This document shows, piece by piece, positions 42,718-50,390 of a DNA stretch of 64,000 nucleotides (position 1 is its first letter; the number at the start of each line of letters is the position of its first letter). The notes beneath the pieces are model-generated. The model did not search any database. It was not told where the DNA came from and saw only the letters and a program-made list of their open reading frames with translations. The DNA is from Hoeflea_A sp965228435 (lineage in GTDB: Bacteria > Pseudomonadota > Alphaproteobacteria > Rhizobiales > Rhizobiaceae): assembly GCA_965228435.1 (NCBI GenBank), contig OZ245818.1:5146001-5210000 (forward strand). Direction: 5' to 3'. Made by a program: the position numbers and the translations under genes.

Positions 42718-43755
42718 ATGCAAACTGTTGATTTCGAAACCGGACGTCTGGGTAACGGAAATGCGCTGCCGAACGGTAAGACAGCGCTGATAACGGGCGG
42801 TGCCGGATTTCTCGGATCTCACCTGTCGCGTCGGATGATCCGTGACGGCTATCACGTTATCTGCCTGGACAATTTCGACACGGGCCGCCGAAGCAATGTC
42901 GCTGACCTCAGGTCGCATGCGCGGTTCGAACTGATCGATCGTGACGTGGCTGAACCCTTTTTGCTCGGCGGTACTCCGATCGATGAGATCTATAACCTGG
43001 CCTGCCCGGCCTCCCCGCCGCATTATCAGCGCGATCCGGTCCAGACCGTCAAGACCAACGTGCTTGGCGCGATTAATGTGCTGGAATTGGCGCGGCAGAC
43101 TGGAGCGACGGTGTTCCAGGCGTCGACTTCGGAAGTGTATGGCGATCCGCTGGTTCATCCGCAGCCGGAAGGCTATTGCGGCAACGTCAATCCGATTGGA
43201 CCGCGCGCCTGTTACGACGAAGGCAAACGTTGCGCCGAAACACTGTTCTTTGATTATGCGAGACAGCATGACGTCCCAATCAAGGTCGTACGCATCTTCA
43301 ATACCTATGGACCGCAGATGCGTCCCGATGACGGTCGCGTAGTTTCCAATTTCATTCTGCAGGCTCTGCGCGACCAGAACATCACAATCTACGGCGACGG
43401 ACAGCAAACTCGGTCCTTCTGCTATGTCGATGACCTGATTGAAGGCTTCCGGCGCTTCATGCAGACGCCGGACGATGTTGCGGGGCCGCTCAACCTGGGC
43501 AATCCGGGTGAGTTCACCATTCGCGAACTGGCAGACCTGGTCATCGCCAAGACGGGGTCCAGCTCAAACATCGTTCATCTTCCGAAGCCGGAAGACGATC
43601 CGCAGCAGCGCAAGCCGGATATCTCACGGGCGTCGAGCCTGATGGGATGGCGACCGACCATCAGCCTGGATAGCGGACTCAACCGAACCATCGACTATTT
43701 CGACAGCACGCTGTCCGGCGAGCGGACGGATTTTATCCTGGAGGCGGCAGAATGA
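42718..43755 (+). CDS. uxs1: UDP-glucuronate decarboxylase (UDP-xylose synthase)
   Basis: A 345-residue SDR-type sugar-nucleotide enzyme that converts UDP-glucuronate to UDP-xylose. The NAD loop is GGAGFLG (27-33), the catalytic pair Tyr166/Lys170 lies in YDEGK, and STSEVYGDP and MRPDDGRVVSNF match UXS enzymes. It is coupled by an ATGA overlap to an epimerase gene, giving the same pair (Uxs-Uxe) that makes UDP-xylose and UDP-arabinose in Sinorhizobium meliloti. AGGAGGT lies before the ATG. This is the first gene of the polysaccharide operon. Confidence 0.92.
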   Translation: MQTVDFETGRLGNGNALPNGKTALITGGAGFLGSHLSRRMIRDGYHVICLDNFDTGRRSNVADLRSHARFELIDRDVAEPFLLGGTPIDEIYNLACPASPPHYQRDPVQTVKTNVLGAINVLELARQTGATVFQASTSEVYGDPLVHPQPEGYCGNVNPIGPRACYDEGKRCAETLFFDYARQHDVPIKVVRIFNTYGPQMRPDDGRVVSNFILQALRDQNITIYGDGQQTRSFCYVDDLIEGFRRFMQTPDDVAGPLNLGNPGEFTIRELADLVIAKTGSSSNIVHLPKPEDDPQQRKPDISRASSLMGWRPTISLDSGLNRTIDYFDSTLSGERTDFILEAAE

Positions 43756-44750
43756 AAAAGACCGTTTTAGTCACCGGGGGCGCCGGATTCATCGGCAGCC
43801 ACACGTGCAAATTGCTGGCTGCCAACGGCATCCTGCCGGTGACCTACGATAACCTGAGCACCGGCAACCGGTCCGCGGTCCGCTGGGGCCCGCTGGTGGA
43901 GGGTGACCTCCATGACGGTTACCGTCTGGAAGACACCTGCTGGCGTTACCGACCCGACGCGGTCATTCACTTTGCCGCGTCAGCCTATGTCGGCGAATCC
44001 GTCACCGAACCGGCCAAGTACTACGGCAACAACGTGAACGGTACGCTGTCCATGCTCGATGCTTGTCGTCGAGCAGGAGTCGACAAGTTTATCTTCTCAA
44101 GCAGTTGTGCGACCTACGGAATTCCGGAGACTTTACCGATTACCGAGGCCAGCCCGCAGGCGCCCATCAACCCTTATGGGCGCACCAAGCTGATGATCGA
44201 GCAGATATTGCAGGACTATGCTGCCGCCTACGGCACTCGTCACGTGATCTTGCGATACTTCAATGCCTGCGGCGCCGACCCTGAAGGTGAGCTCGGTGAA
44301 TGGCACGACCCGGAAACCCATCTGATCCCGCGGGCGCTGATGGCCGCTGCCGGTCAGCTGCCCCACCTGTCAGTGTTCGGCACCGACTACCCGACGCCGG
44401 ACGGCACCTGCATTCGTGATTACATCCACGTCCAGGACCTGGCTGCCGGGCATCTTCTTGCCCATCGCTACCTGGAAACCGGCGGGGACAGTGGGGCGGT
44501 CAATTTGGGTACCGGGACCGGTTTGTCCGTGCATCAGATCCTGAACGGGATCGAGCAGGTGACCGGTGCGCGTGTTCCGGTCGAATTCGGGCCGCGCCGC
44601 GCCGGCGATCCGCCGAGCCTGGTCGCCGATCCCAGCAAGGCGCGATCGCTGTTGGGTTTCGACGATCGCTACTCCGACATCACCACGATCTTGCGAACAG
44701 CCGCTCCCAACTTCGGATTGGAACCTGTCCATGGCGACCGTGCAGCCTGA
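43752..44750 (+). CDS. uxe: UDP-sugar 4-epimerase (UDP-xylose 4-epimerase, Uxe-like)
   Basis: A 332-residue GalE-type epimerase: NAD loop GGAGFIG (9-15), SSSCATYG around 116-123 and catalytic Tyr142/Lys146 (YGRTK). RYFNACGADPEGELGEWH is standard for GalE-like enzymes. Sequence alone cannot tell UDP-glucose from UDP-xylose, but overlap with the UDP-xylose synthase gene strongly favours the xylose-to-arabinose reaction. It overlaps the next glycosyltransferase gene by 20 bases, so three genes are translationally coupled. Confidence 0.88.
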   Translation: MKKTVLVTGGAGFIGSHTCKLLAANGILPVTYDNLSTGNRSAVRWGPLVEGDLHDGYRLEDTCWRYRPDAVIHFAASAYVGESVTEPAKYYGNNVNGTLSMLDACRRAGVDKFIFSSSCATYGIPETLPITEASPQAPINPYGRTKLMIEQILQDYAAAYGTRHVILRYFNACGADPEGELGEWHDPETHLIPRALMAAAGQLPHLSVFGTDYPTPDGTCIRDYIHVQDLAAGHLLAHRYLETGGDSGAVNLGTGTGLSVHQILNGIEQVTGARVPVEFGPRRAGDPPSLVADPSKARSLLGFDDRYSDITTILRTAAPNFGLEPVHGDRAA

Positions 44751-46626
44751 TTCCAAACGGGGCGTCACCCCCGATGGTCCCTTTCTGGTGCCGATGCTGA
44801 GTCGGCGTCAGAAGGTCCGCTACCTGCTGGGCATCGCCCTGTGGGTCGCAGCAGTCGGCTTCTTCTGGAGCTGGTGGTTGCTGCCTGAGCACAATATCGG
44901 GACGGGCCGTTTTGTCGCCGTTTCGGTCGTGCTCGGCTGGATCACTCTGATGCCGCTCTACTTCCTGGCGATTTTCATTCCGGCAAAAGTGCCGTCCAAG
45001 CGGATCCGTCTGCCGGAGGGCAGCCGTGTTGCCATGGTCGTCACCAAAGCGCCCTCGGAACCGTTTTCGGTCGTTGCCAAGACGCTGAATGCCATGCTGG
45101 CGCAGACGTTGCCGCACGATACCTGGCTGGCCGATGAAGATCCGACACCGGAGACGAGGGCCTGGTGCGAAGCGCGTGGAGTCAAGATCTCGACCCGCAA
45201 GGGCAGGGAAGACTACCATCGAACAAGCTGGCCTCGGCGAACCCGTTGCAAGGAAGGCAACCTGGCCTTCTTCTACGACCACTACGGCTACGAAAACTAT
45301 GATTTCGTCAGCCAGCTCGACGCCGACCACGTGCCGGATCCAACCTATCTGGAAGAAATCATGGCGCCGTTTGCCGACCCCGAGGTCGGCTACGTGTCGG
45401 CCCCGAGTATCTGTGACAGCAACGCCGACAAAAGTTGGGCGGCGCGCGGACGGCTCTATGCCGAGGGTACGCTGCACGGCGCGCTGCAGGCCGGATACAC
45501 CAATGGCTGGGCGCCGCTGTGCATCGGGTCGCATTATGCTGTCCGCACCAGCGCGTTGAAACAGGTCGGTGGCCTGGGACCGGAATTGGCCGAGGATCAC
45601 TCGACCACCTTGCTGATGAACGCCGGTGGCTGGCGTGGAGTCCATGCCATGGATGCCATTGCCCATGGTGACGGACCCAACACCTTCGCGGATCTGGCGA
45701 CGCAGGAATTCCAGTGGTCGCGCAGTCTGGTCACCATCCTGTTGCAATACATGCCGCGCTACGTCGGGTCGCTGCCGCCGCGGCTGAAGTTCCAGTTTCT
45801 GTTTGCGCAGCTCTGGTACCCGCTGTTCGCCACGTTCATGGCAGCCATGTATGTGCTGCCGATTGTGGCCTTGGCGCTGGCGATTCCCTTTGCCAACATC
45901 ACCTATCCGCAATTCCTGCTGCACTTCATTCCGATGTCGGTGGTGCTGACCGTGATGGCATTCTGGTGGCGCCGCGACGGATGGTGCCGGCCTTACAATG
46001 CCAAGGTTATCAGCTGGGAGGGCGTATTCTTCCTGTTCGCCCGCTGGCCGTGGGCACTGGCCGGCAGTCTTGCTGCCGTGCGCGACTGGATCACCGGATC
46101 GTTCGTCGACTTTCGCGTGACCCCGAAAGGAACGGACGAAGCGGCGCCGCTGCCGCTTCGGGTGCTGGTTCCCTATGTTGCGCTGGCGCTGGGCTCCGTT
46201 GCTCCGGTTCTGTTTCTGGACGAGGTGGGTGCAGCCAGCGGCTTCTATATTTTCGCCGGATTGAATGCGGTGATCTATGTGACGTTGCTGGCGGTCATAC
46301 TCATCCAGCATGCCCGCGAAAATGGACTGATCGGCCGGCTTTCTACGCCCCGGATCGCCCTGCAGGGTGCGCTTGTCGCCATGCTTGCAGCATTACCGGC
46401 TTATTCACTCTACGTACGGGCGCCCGCCGGGCTCGAGGCGATCGAAATAGGTGCCGGCCCACTCAAACTGACAAAGGCGACGTTTTCTGTCGCTGGTGCG
46501 GGGCAGGGCAGTGCCGGCCTGCGCACGCTGCGGATCCGGCCGAGCTGGAACCCGCAAACCGAATTGGCGCCAGTCGCCTCCCTACTTGGTCATGAGGACC
46601 AGGACACGGCTCCGGAGAAGAGCTGA
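44731..46626 (+). CDS. Membrane glycosyltransferase family 2 (cellulose-synthase-like)
   Basis: A 631-residue processive-type glycosyltransferase. Two membrane helices (~30-85) precede the cytoplasmic GT2 domain with the DxD motif (LDADHVPDP), the acceptor-site segment GPELAEDHST (the family's TED) and QEFQWSRSL (QxxRW-like, with Gln for Arg). At least five further helices and a ~90-residue C-terminal soluble tail follow. It probably polymerises and exports a pentose-containing glycan from the UDP-sugars made upstream. ATG 44731 lies inside the end of the epimerase gene with GGAA upstream. Confidence 0.9.
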   Translation: MATVQPDSKRGVTPDGPFLVPMLSRRQKVRYLLGIALWVAAVGFFWSWWLLPEHNIGTGRFVAVSVVLGWITLMPLYFLAIFIPAKVPSKRIRLPEGSRVAMVVTKAPSEPFSVVAKTLNAMLAQTLPHDTWLADEDPTPETRAWCEARGVKISTRKGREDYHRTSWPRRTRCKEGNLAFFYDHYGYENYDFVSQLDADHVPDPTYLEEIMAPFADPEVGYVSAPSICDSNADKSWAARGRLYAEGTLHGALQAGYTNGWAPLCIGSHYAVRTSALKQVGGLGPELAEDHSTTLLMNAGGWRGVHAMDAIAHGDGPNTFADLATQEFQWSRSLVTILLQYMPRYVGSLPPRLKFQFLFAQLWYPLFATFMAAMYVLPIVALALAIPFANITYPQFLLHFIPMSVVLTVMAFWWRRDGWCRPYNAKVISWEGVFFLFARWPWALAGSLAAVRDWITGSFVDFRVTPKGTDEAAPLPLRVLVPYVALALGSVAPVLFLDEVGAASGFYIFAGLNAVIYVTLLAVILIQHARENGLIGRLSTPRIALQGALVAMLAALPAYSLYVRAPAGLEAIEIGAGPLKLTKATFSVAGAGQGSAGLRTLRIRPSWNPQTELAPVASLLGHEDQDTAPEKS

Positions 46627-46655
46627 TCATCGATGCGGAAAGAAAGGACGAAACG

Positions 46656-47606
46656 ATGAGTAGAGTATCAGGCAAAAGACGCCTGGGTCCGGCCCTGTCC
46701 ACGGTCGCCGCGATCCAGATGGTCTCGGTGATGGCGATTGCGCCATCAGCGATGGCACAGGAAACGAAGGATCTGATCATCCCGGATCCGACCCAGCAGA
46801 TCGCCTTCGGCGCCTATGATCCGCCGGGCACGCTGAGTAACGACAAGGATGCCTCGATCGAACATCTCTTCCTGCCCTGGGAAGACGTGGAACTGGAGAG
46901 CCTGTTCCTGGCCGACCAGTACGCGCTGGAACGGGGCCGGTCGGTGATGATCACGATCGAACCCTGGACCTGGGGTGATGACTGGCGACTGACCGGGGAT
47001 CAACTGCGCTACGGTATCATGAATGGAACCTACGACCCCAACATCGATGCCATTTGCACCGTTGTCGATGCGATGAAAAGCCCGGTGACCATTCGCTGGG
47101 GCCACGAAATGGAGAACAAGTTCGGGCGCTTTACCTGGGCCAACTGGAGGCCGGACCACTACATCGCGGCCTACCGGCATGTGGTCGACCGCTGTCGTGC
47201 AGTGGCTCCCGACACCGAGTTCATGTGGTCACCCAAGGGCGATGCCAATCTGCAGGACTACTATCCCGGTGACGACTATGTCGACAAGGTGGGCCTGTCG
47301 ATCTTCGGTTTGCAGGAATACGACCAGGACAAGTTCGGCCGTGATCGCAATTTCGAGGAGCTGCTGCGCCCCGGGTACGATCTGCTGTTGAAGTACGACA
47401 AGCCGATCTACGTGGCCGAACTGGGCTATGTCGGCGATCGGGACTATGTCGCCACGTGGGCCAAAGACGCCACTCACGTATTCGAGCAGTTTCCCGAGCT
47501 CGTTGCGGTCGTCTACTTCAACGACAAGGAAGTGTGGCCGTGGCCGGAGCACTACGGGTACCCGGATTGGCGTTTCAGCGAACAGATCCTGAGCGCGGGG
47601 ACCTGA
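46656..47606 (+). CDS. Secreted GH26-like glycoside hydrolase
   Basis: A 316-residue exported hydrolase. The signal peptide ends SAMA|QE (34). The catalytic domain resembles family GH26 (endo-beta-mannanase clan GH-A): acid/base Glu151 in IRWGHEMENKFG and probable nucleophile Glu255 in YVAELGYVG, with MWSPKGD between. In polysaccharide operons such enzymes trim or release the nascent polymer. Mannan need not be the substrate. It lies 29 bases after the glycosyltransferase with GGA-rich sequence before the ATG. Confidence 0.86.
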   Translation: MSRVSGKRRLGPALSTVAAIQMVSVMAIAPSAMAQETKDLIIPDPTQQIAFGAYDPPGTLSNDKDASIEHLFLPWEDVELESLFLADQYALERGRSVMITIEPWTWGDDWRLTGDQLRYGIMNGTYDPNIDAICTVVDAMKSPVTIRWGHEMENKFGRFTWANWRPDHYIAAYRHVVDRCRAVAPDTEFMWSPKGDANLQDYYPGDDYVDKVGLSIFGLQEYDQDKFGRDRNFEELLRPGYDLLLKYDKPIYVAELGYVGDRDYVATWAKDATHVFEQFPELVAVVYFNDKEVWPWPEHYGYPDWRFSEQILSAGT

Positions 47607-47650
47607 CAGTCCCCGCCATCCCCACCTCAATTGAAAAGTGAGATGCGCAA

Positions 47651-48172
47651 ATGAAACAGAGTGCAAGAAAATGGCTGACGGCAGCCTTGGCGGCCGGTGT
47701 GTCAGCCACAATATTGGCCAGCGGATCCGCGCTGGCCTCGACTTCGGTCAACAAGGCAGCTCGGGCTGCGGAACCCATGAGTTTCCAGGAGGTCTATTCG
47801 ATCTACGCAAACAAGACCTGGAACTGGGGCAACGGTGCCGGCTACTTCCCGGCGAAGAAACGGGCCTTCGAAGCCTGGTCCGGCTCTGGCCGCAACGCGT
47901 CCTACGGTGAAGGTCGCTGGTTTGCCACCGGCAACGGAAACATGTGCATGAAAGCGACGTGGACGTCGCGCGATGGATCCGCGCCGGCAACGACGTGTTT
48001 CGCCCACCGCAAGGAAGGCAATACTATTTACCAGCGCAAGCTTCCGGACGGGGACTGGTACAAGTTTCAGTCCAGTTCACCGCGCCGCAGTGACGAAATC
48101 CGCAAACTGAAGACAGGCGATTTCGTGACCAACAAGGTGGAACGCATTCAGCGGCAAATCGACCGCAGCTGA
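47651..48172 (+). CDS. DUF995-family exported protein
   Basis: A 173-residue periplasmic protein with a signal peptide ending SALA|ST (29). The conserved block MSFQEVYSIYANKTWNWGNG, followed by YGEGRWFATGNGNMCM and TTCFAHRKEG, matches DUF995, a family known mainly from rhizobia and repeatedly found at the end of this operon type. Two cysteines (about residues 99 and 117) may pair. Function is unknown, with a role in polymer handling inferred from position. A clear intrinsic terminator follows. Confidence 0.87.
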   Translation: MKQSARKWLTAALAAGVSATILASGSALASTSVNKAARAAEPMSFQEVYSIYANKTWNWGNGAGYFPAKKRAFEAWSGSGRNASYGEGRWFATGNGNMCMKATWTSRDGSAPATTCFAHRKEGNTIYQRKLPDGDWYKFQSSSPRRSDEIRKLKTGDFVTNKVERIQRQIDRS

Positions 48173-48181
48173 CAAGCAATG

Positions 48182-48216
48182 CCTGCGGCGTTCGTACCAC
48201 GCCGCAGGTAATTTTT
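48182..48216 (+). terminator. Rho-independent terminator of the polysaccharide operon
   Basis: CCTGCGGCG (48182-48190) pairs perfectly with CGCCGCAGG (48200-48208) around a 9-base loop and is followed by TAATTTTT. It begins ten bases after the DUF995 stop codon and closes the transcript that starts with the UDP-xylose synthase gene. Confidence 0.88.
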
Positions 48217-48323
48217 CGGATATCACAAAGCTTTCATTGACGTTTGCGACTCGAGTTCAGTGGTCGCTCACCCTGCACCACAGCAGATCTTTCCCGACCA
48301 AGAGCCGTTGAGCGGCATCCGCA

Positions 48324-50390
48324 TTAACGGCCTTCCCGGTACCACATCGATCCGAGAGCCAGGAACAGCAGGGCCAAGCCGAAGAAACCGCCAAAAAGCT
48401 GTATGCGGTTGACGCCCTTCAGCTCGGTTTCGTCTGTCATGCTCAGCATCATCCGATCGCTACCGCCACGTGGCTGGCCGCGAACCGGCAGGATGGACGG
48501 CAGGCTGATATCGGTGCCATTCGCCGCCACCCTCTGTACCAGTCCACCGGTTTCGGCCGCCAAGGGGGCCAGGGTTTCGGTGGTCGAGACGGTTGCGGTG
48601 AATTCGGGCGCATTGACCGCGCCGACATGTACCAGCGTGCGCATATCACCGTTATTGACTTCGAACAGGCCGTTTTCATCGACCGGGACTTCGGCCTCGA
48701 AAAGCCCATCCTCGGTTTTCGAGAGATCGATCGCGATTTCCCCGCCCGTCGGCGTCTTCAATGTGGCTGGCGGCACCTCGTCTTGCATGGTCTGGCGCGA
48801 GATTGTCAGCATGTTGCCGCGAGAGGTCGCGGTGAGTGCTTCCTCTTCCAGCGCCGGTTCTTTCATCAACCAGTGGGCAATGCGGCGGTAAAGCGCCACA
48901 TGCGGGCCGCCGCCTTCGAATCCTCTGGCCCATAGCCAGCCGTGGTCGGACATCAGCATGGCGACGCGGCCCTCGTCGGTGCGTGTCAAAATGAGCAGCG
49001 GCGTGCCGTCCGGACCTTGCAATATGGTCTCGTCTTCGGGGGCATCAACTTCGACGGCCCGGAACCAGCGGCCCCATTCGGGCGGCTCGGTGGCGCTGCC
49101 GGGCAAGTCCCGGGTGACAGGGTGCTTGCGACCAGTGTCCGTCAGCCGCGGAAAGAAGCCTGTTTCAGTAATGTCGCCGGTTGGAACCGCCGGCAACACC
49201 GGTGATAGCGGCGTGTTGGCGATGGAATCGCGGCCGGCATGCTCCGGTCCGGCGGCGATCAGGAGCGCGCCGCCGCCTTCGACATACTGCGTAATGTAGT
49301 CGTAATAGAGTACCGGCAGCACGCCGCGGCGCTGGTAGCGGTCGAAGACAATCAGGTCGAACTCGCCGATCTTCTCGACAAACAGCTCGCGGGTCGGAAA
49401 CGCGATCAGCGACAATTCGTCGATGGGTGTACCGTCCTGCTTCTCGGGCGGCCTTAGAATGGTGAAGTGCACCAGATCGACGGAGGTGTCCGATTTGAGC
49501 AGGTTGCGCCAGGACCGTTCCCCACTGTGCGGTTCGCCTGAAACAAGCAGCACTCTCAGGTTCTCGCGGATGCCTTCAAGCACCGCAACCGCTCTGTTGT
49601 TCGTGGTGGTGATTTCGTCCGGAACCGCTTCGACCTCAAGCTCGACGATGTTGTCGCCGGCGCGTTCCACCTCAATGAACAGCGGCATGGTTTCACCCAG
49701 CGGCGCCAGTTCGATGCTGTAGGGTTCGCCGTTGACCCGCACCGTGACCTCCACAGTTCCACCCTGTCCGGAGGCACCGTCATCGACCACCCGGTAGGTG
49801 AGTTCCTGGACCTCTCCGACAATGCCGAAACGCGGCGCGTTGACGAGCTCTATGCGTCGATCGATCTCCTCCTCTGACCCCGTAATGAGGCCATGCACCG
49901 GCGCCGAAAACCCTAGTTCGGCCGCGGATGACGGCACATCGTGGATCTGGCCTTCCGTGACCATGACCGCACCGGCGATGCGGGCGGTGGGAACATCCTG
50001 CAAGGTGGCCGAGAGCGCCTCGAACAGCCGTGTCGACGGCGAACTGGAGTATTTGCCGTCTTCGGTTTCAATGACCCGCACGTTGAGGCGAGGGTAGCGC
50101 GCAAGTCGGTCGGTCAGGGACGCGACGGCCGCGTCGGTCATGGCCCTGCGTTCGGGCGTCGACTGGCTTTGACTGCGGTCAACCACGACGGCAACAACGC
50201 TGTCGAGTGGGACGCGCTCTTCATTCATGAAGACCGGGTTGGCCAGGGCCAGGCAGAAAGCCACCAGTGCGCAGGCCCGGACCAGAGCGCCGCGAACCCG
50301 CCGCCAGACGCTGAATACCGACAAGGCGGCACCGGCTGCAGCCAGCAGCGCGATGTAGGGCAGGGGAATGAGCGGTGCGAATTCGATCAT
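48324..50390 (-). CDS. Large membrane protein of the MoxR cluster (GATase-like interior)
   Basis: A 688-residue protein with two N-terminal helices (~10-55), a long mostly beta soluble region and one C-terminal helix (GFFGLALLFLALGSMWYREG). Early residues resemble a degraded VWA-like fold (VAVVVDRSQSQS). A later stretch (LRVLLVSGEPHSGE, FDLIVFDRYQ, YVEGGGALLIAAGPEH) resembles a glutamine-amidotransferase-like fold without a visible catalytic cysteine. It is the last gene of a four-gene operon with MoxR and DUF58, and overlaps the preceding gene by four bases. Its role is unknown; cell-envelope assembly or complex maturation is inferred from MoxR. Confidence 0.82.
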   Translation of the reverse strand: MIEFAPLIPLPYIALLAAAGAALSVFSVWRRVRGALVRACALVAFCLALANPVFMNEERVPLDSVVAVVVDRSQSQSTPERRAMTDAAVASLTDRLARYPRLNVRVIETEDGKYSSSPSTRLFEALSATLQDVPTARIAGAVMVTEGQIHDVPSSAAELGFSAPVHGLITGSEEEIDRRIELVNAPRFGIVGEVQELTYRVVDDGASGQGGTVEVTVRVNGEPYSIELAPLGETMPLFIEVERAGDNIVELEVEAVPDEITTTNNRAVAVLEGIRENLRVLLVSGEPHSGERSWRNLLKSDTSVDLVHFTILRPPEKQDGTPIDELSLIAFPTRELFVEKIGEFDLIVFDRYQRRGVLPVLYYDYITQYVEGGGALLIAAGPEHAGRDSIANTPLSPVLPAVPTGDITETGFFPRLTDTGRKHPVTRDLPGSATEPPEWGRWFRAVEVDAPEDETILQGPDGTPLLILTRTDEGRVAMLMSDHGWLWARGFEGGGPHVALYRRIAHWLMKEPALEEEALTATSRGNMLTISRQTMQDEVPPATLKTPTGGEIAIDLSKTEDGLFEAEVPVDENGLFEVNNGDMRTLVHVGAVNAPEFTATVSTTETLAPLAAETGGLVQRVAANGTDISLPSILPVRGQPRGGSDRMMLSMTDETELKGVNRIQLFGGFFGLALLFLALGSMWYREGR

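Noticed and set aside
44680..46311. A 543-codon minus-strand frame opposite the glycosyltransferase
   Set aside because: Same shadow effect: no recognisable motif, and the plus strand codes for a clear GT2 enzyme.
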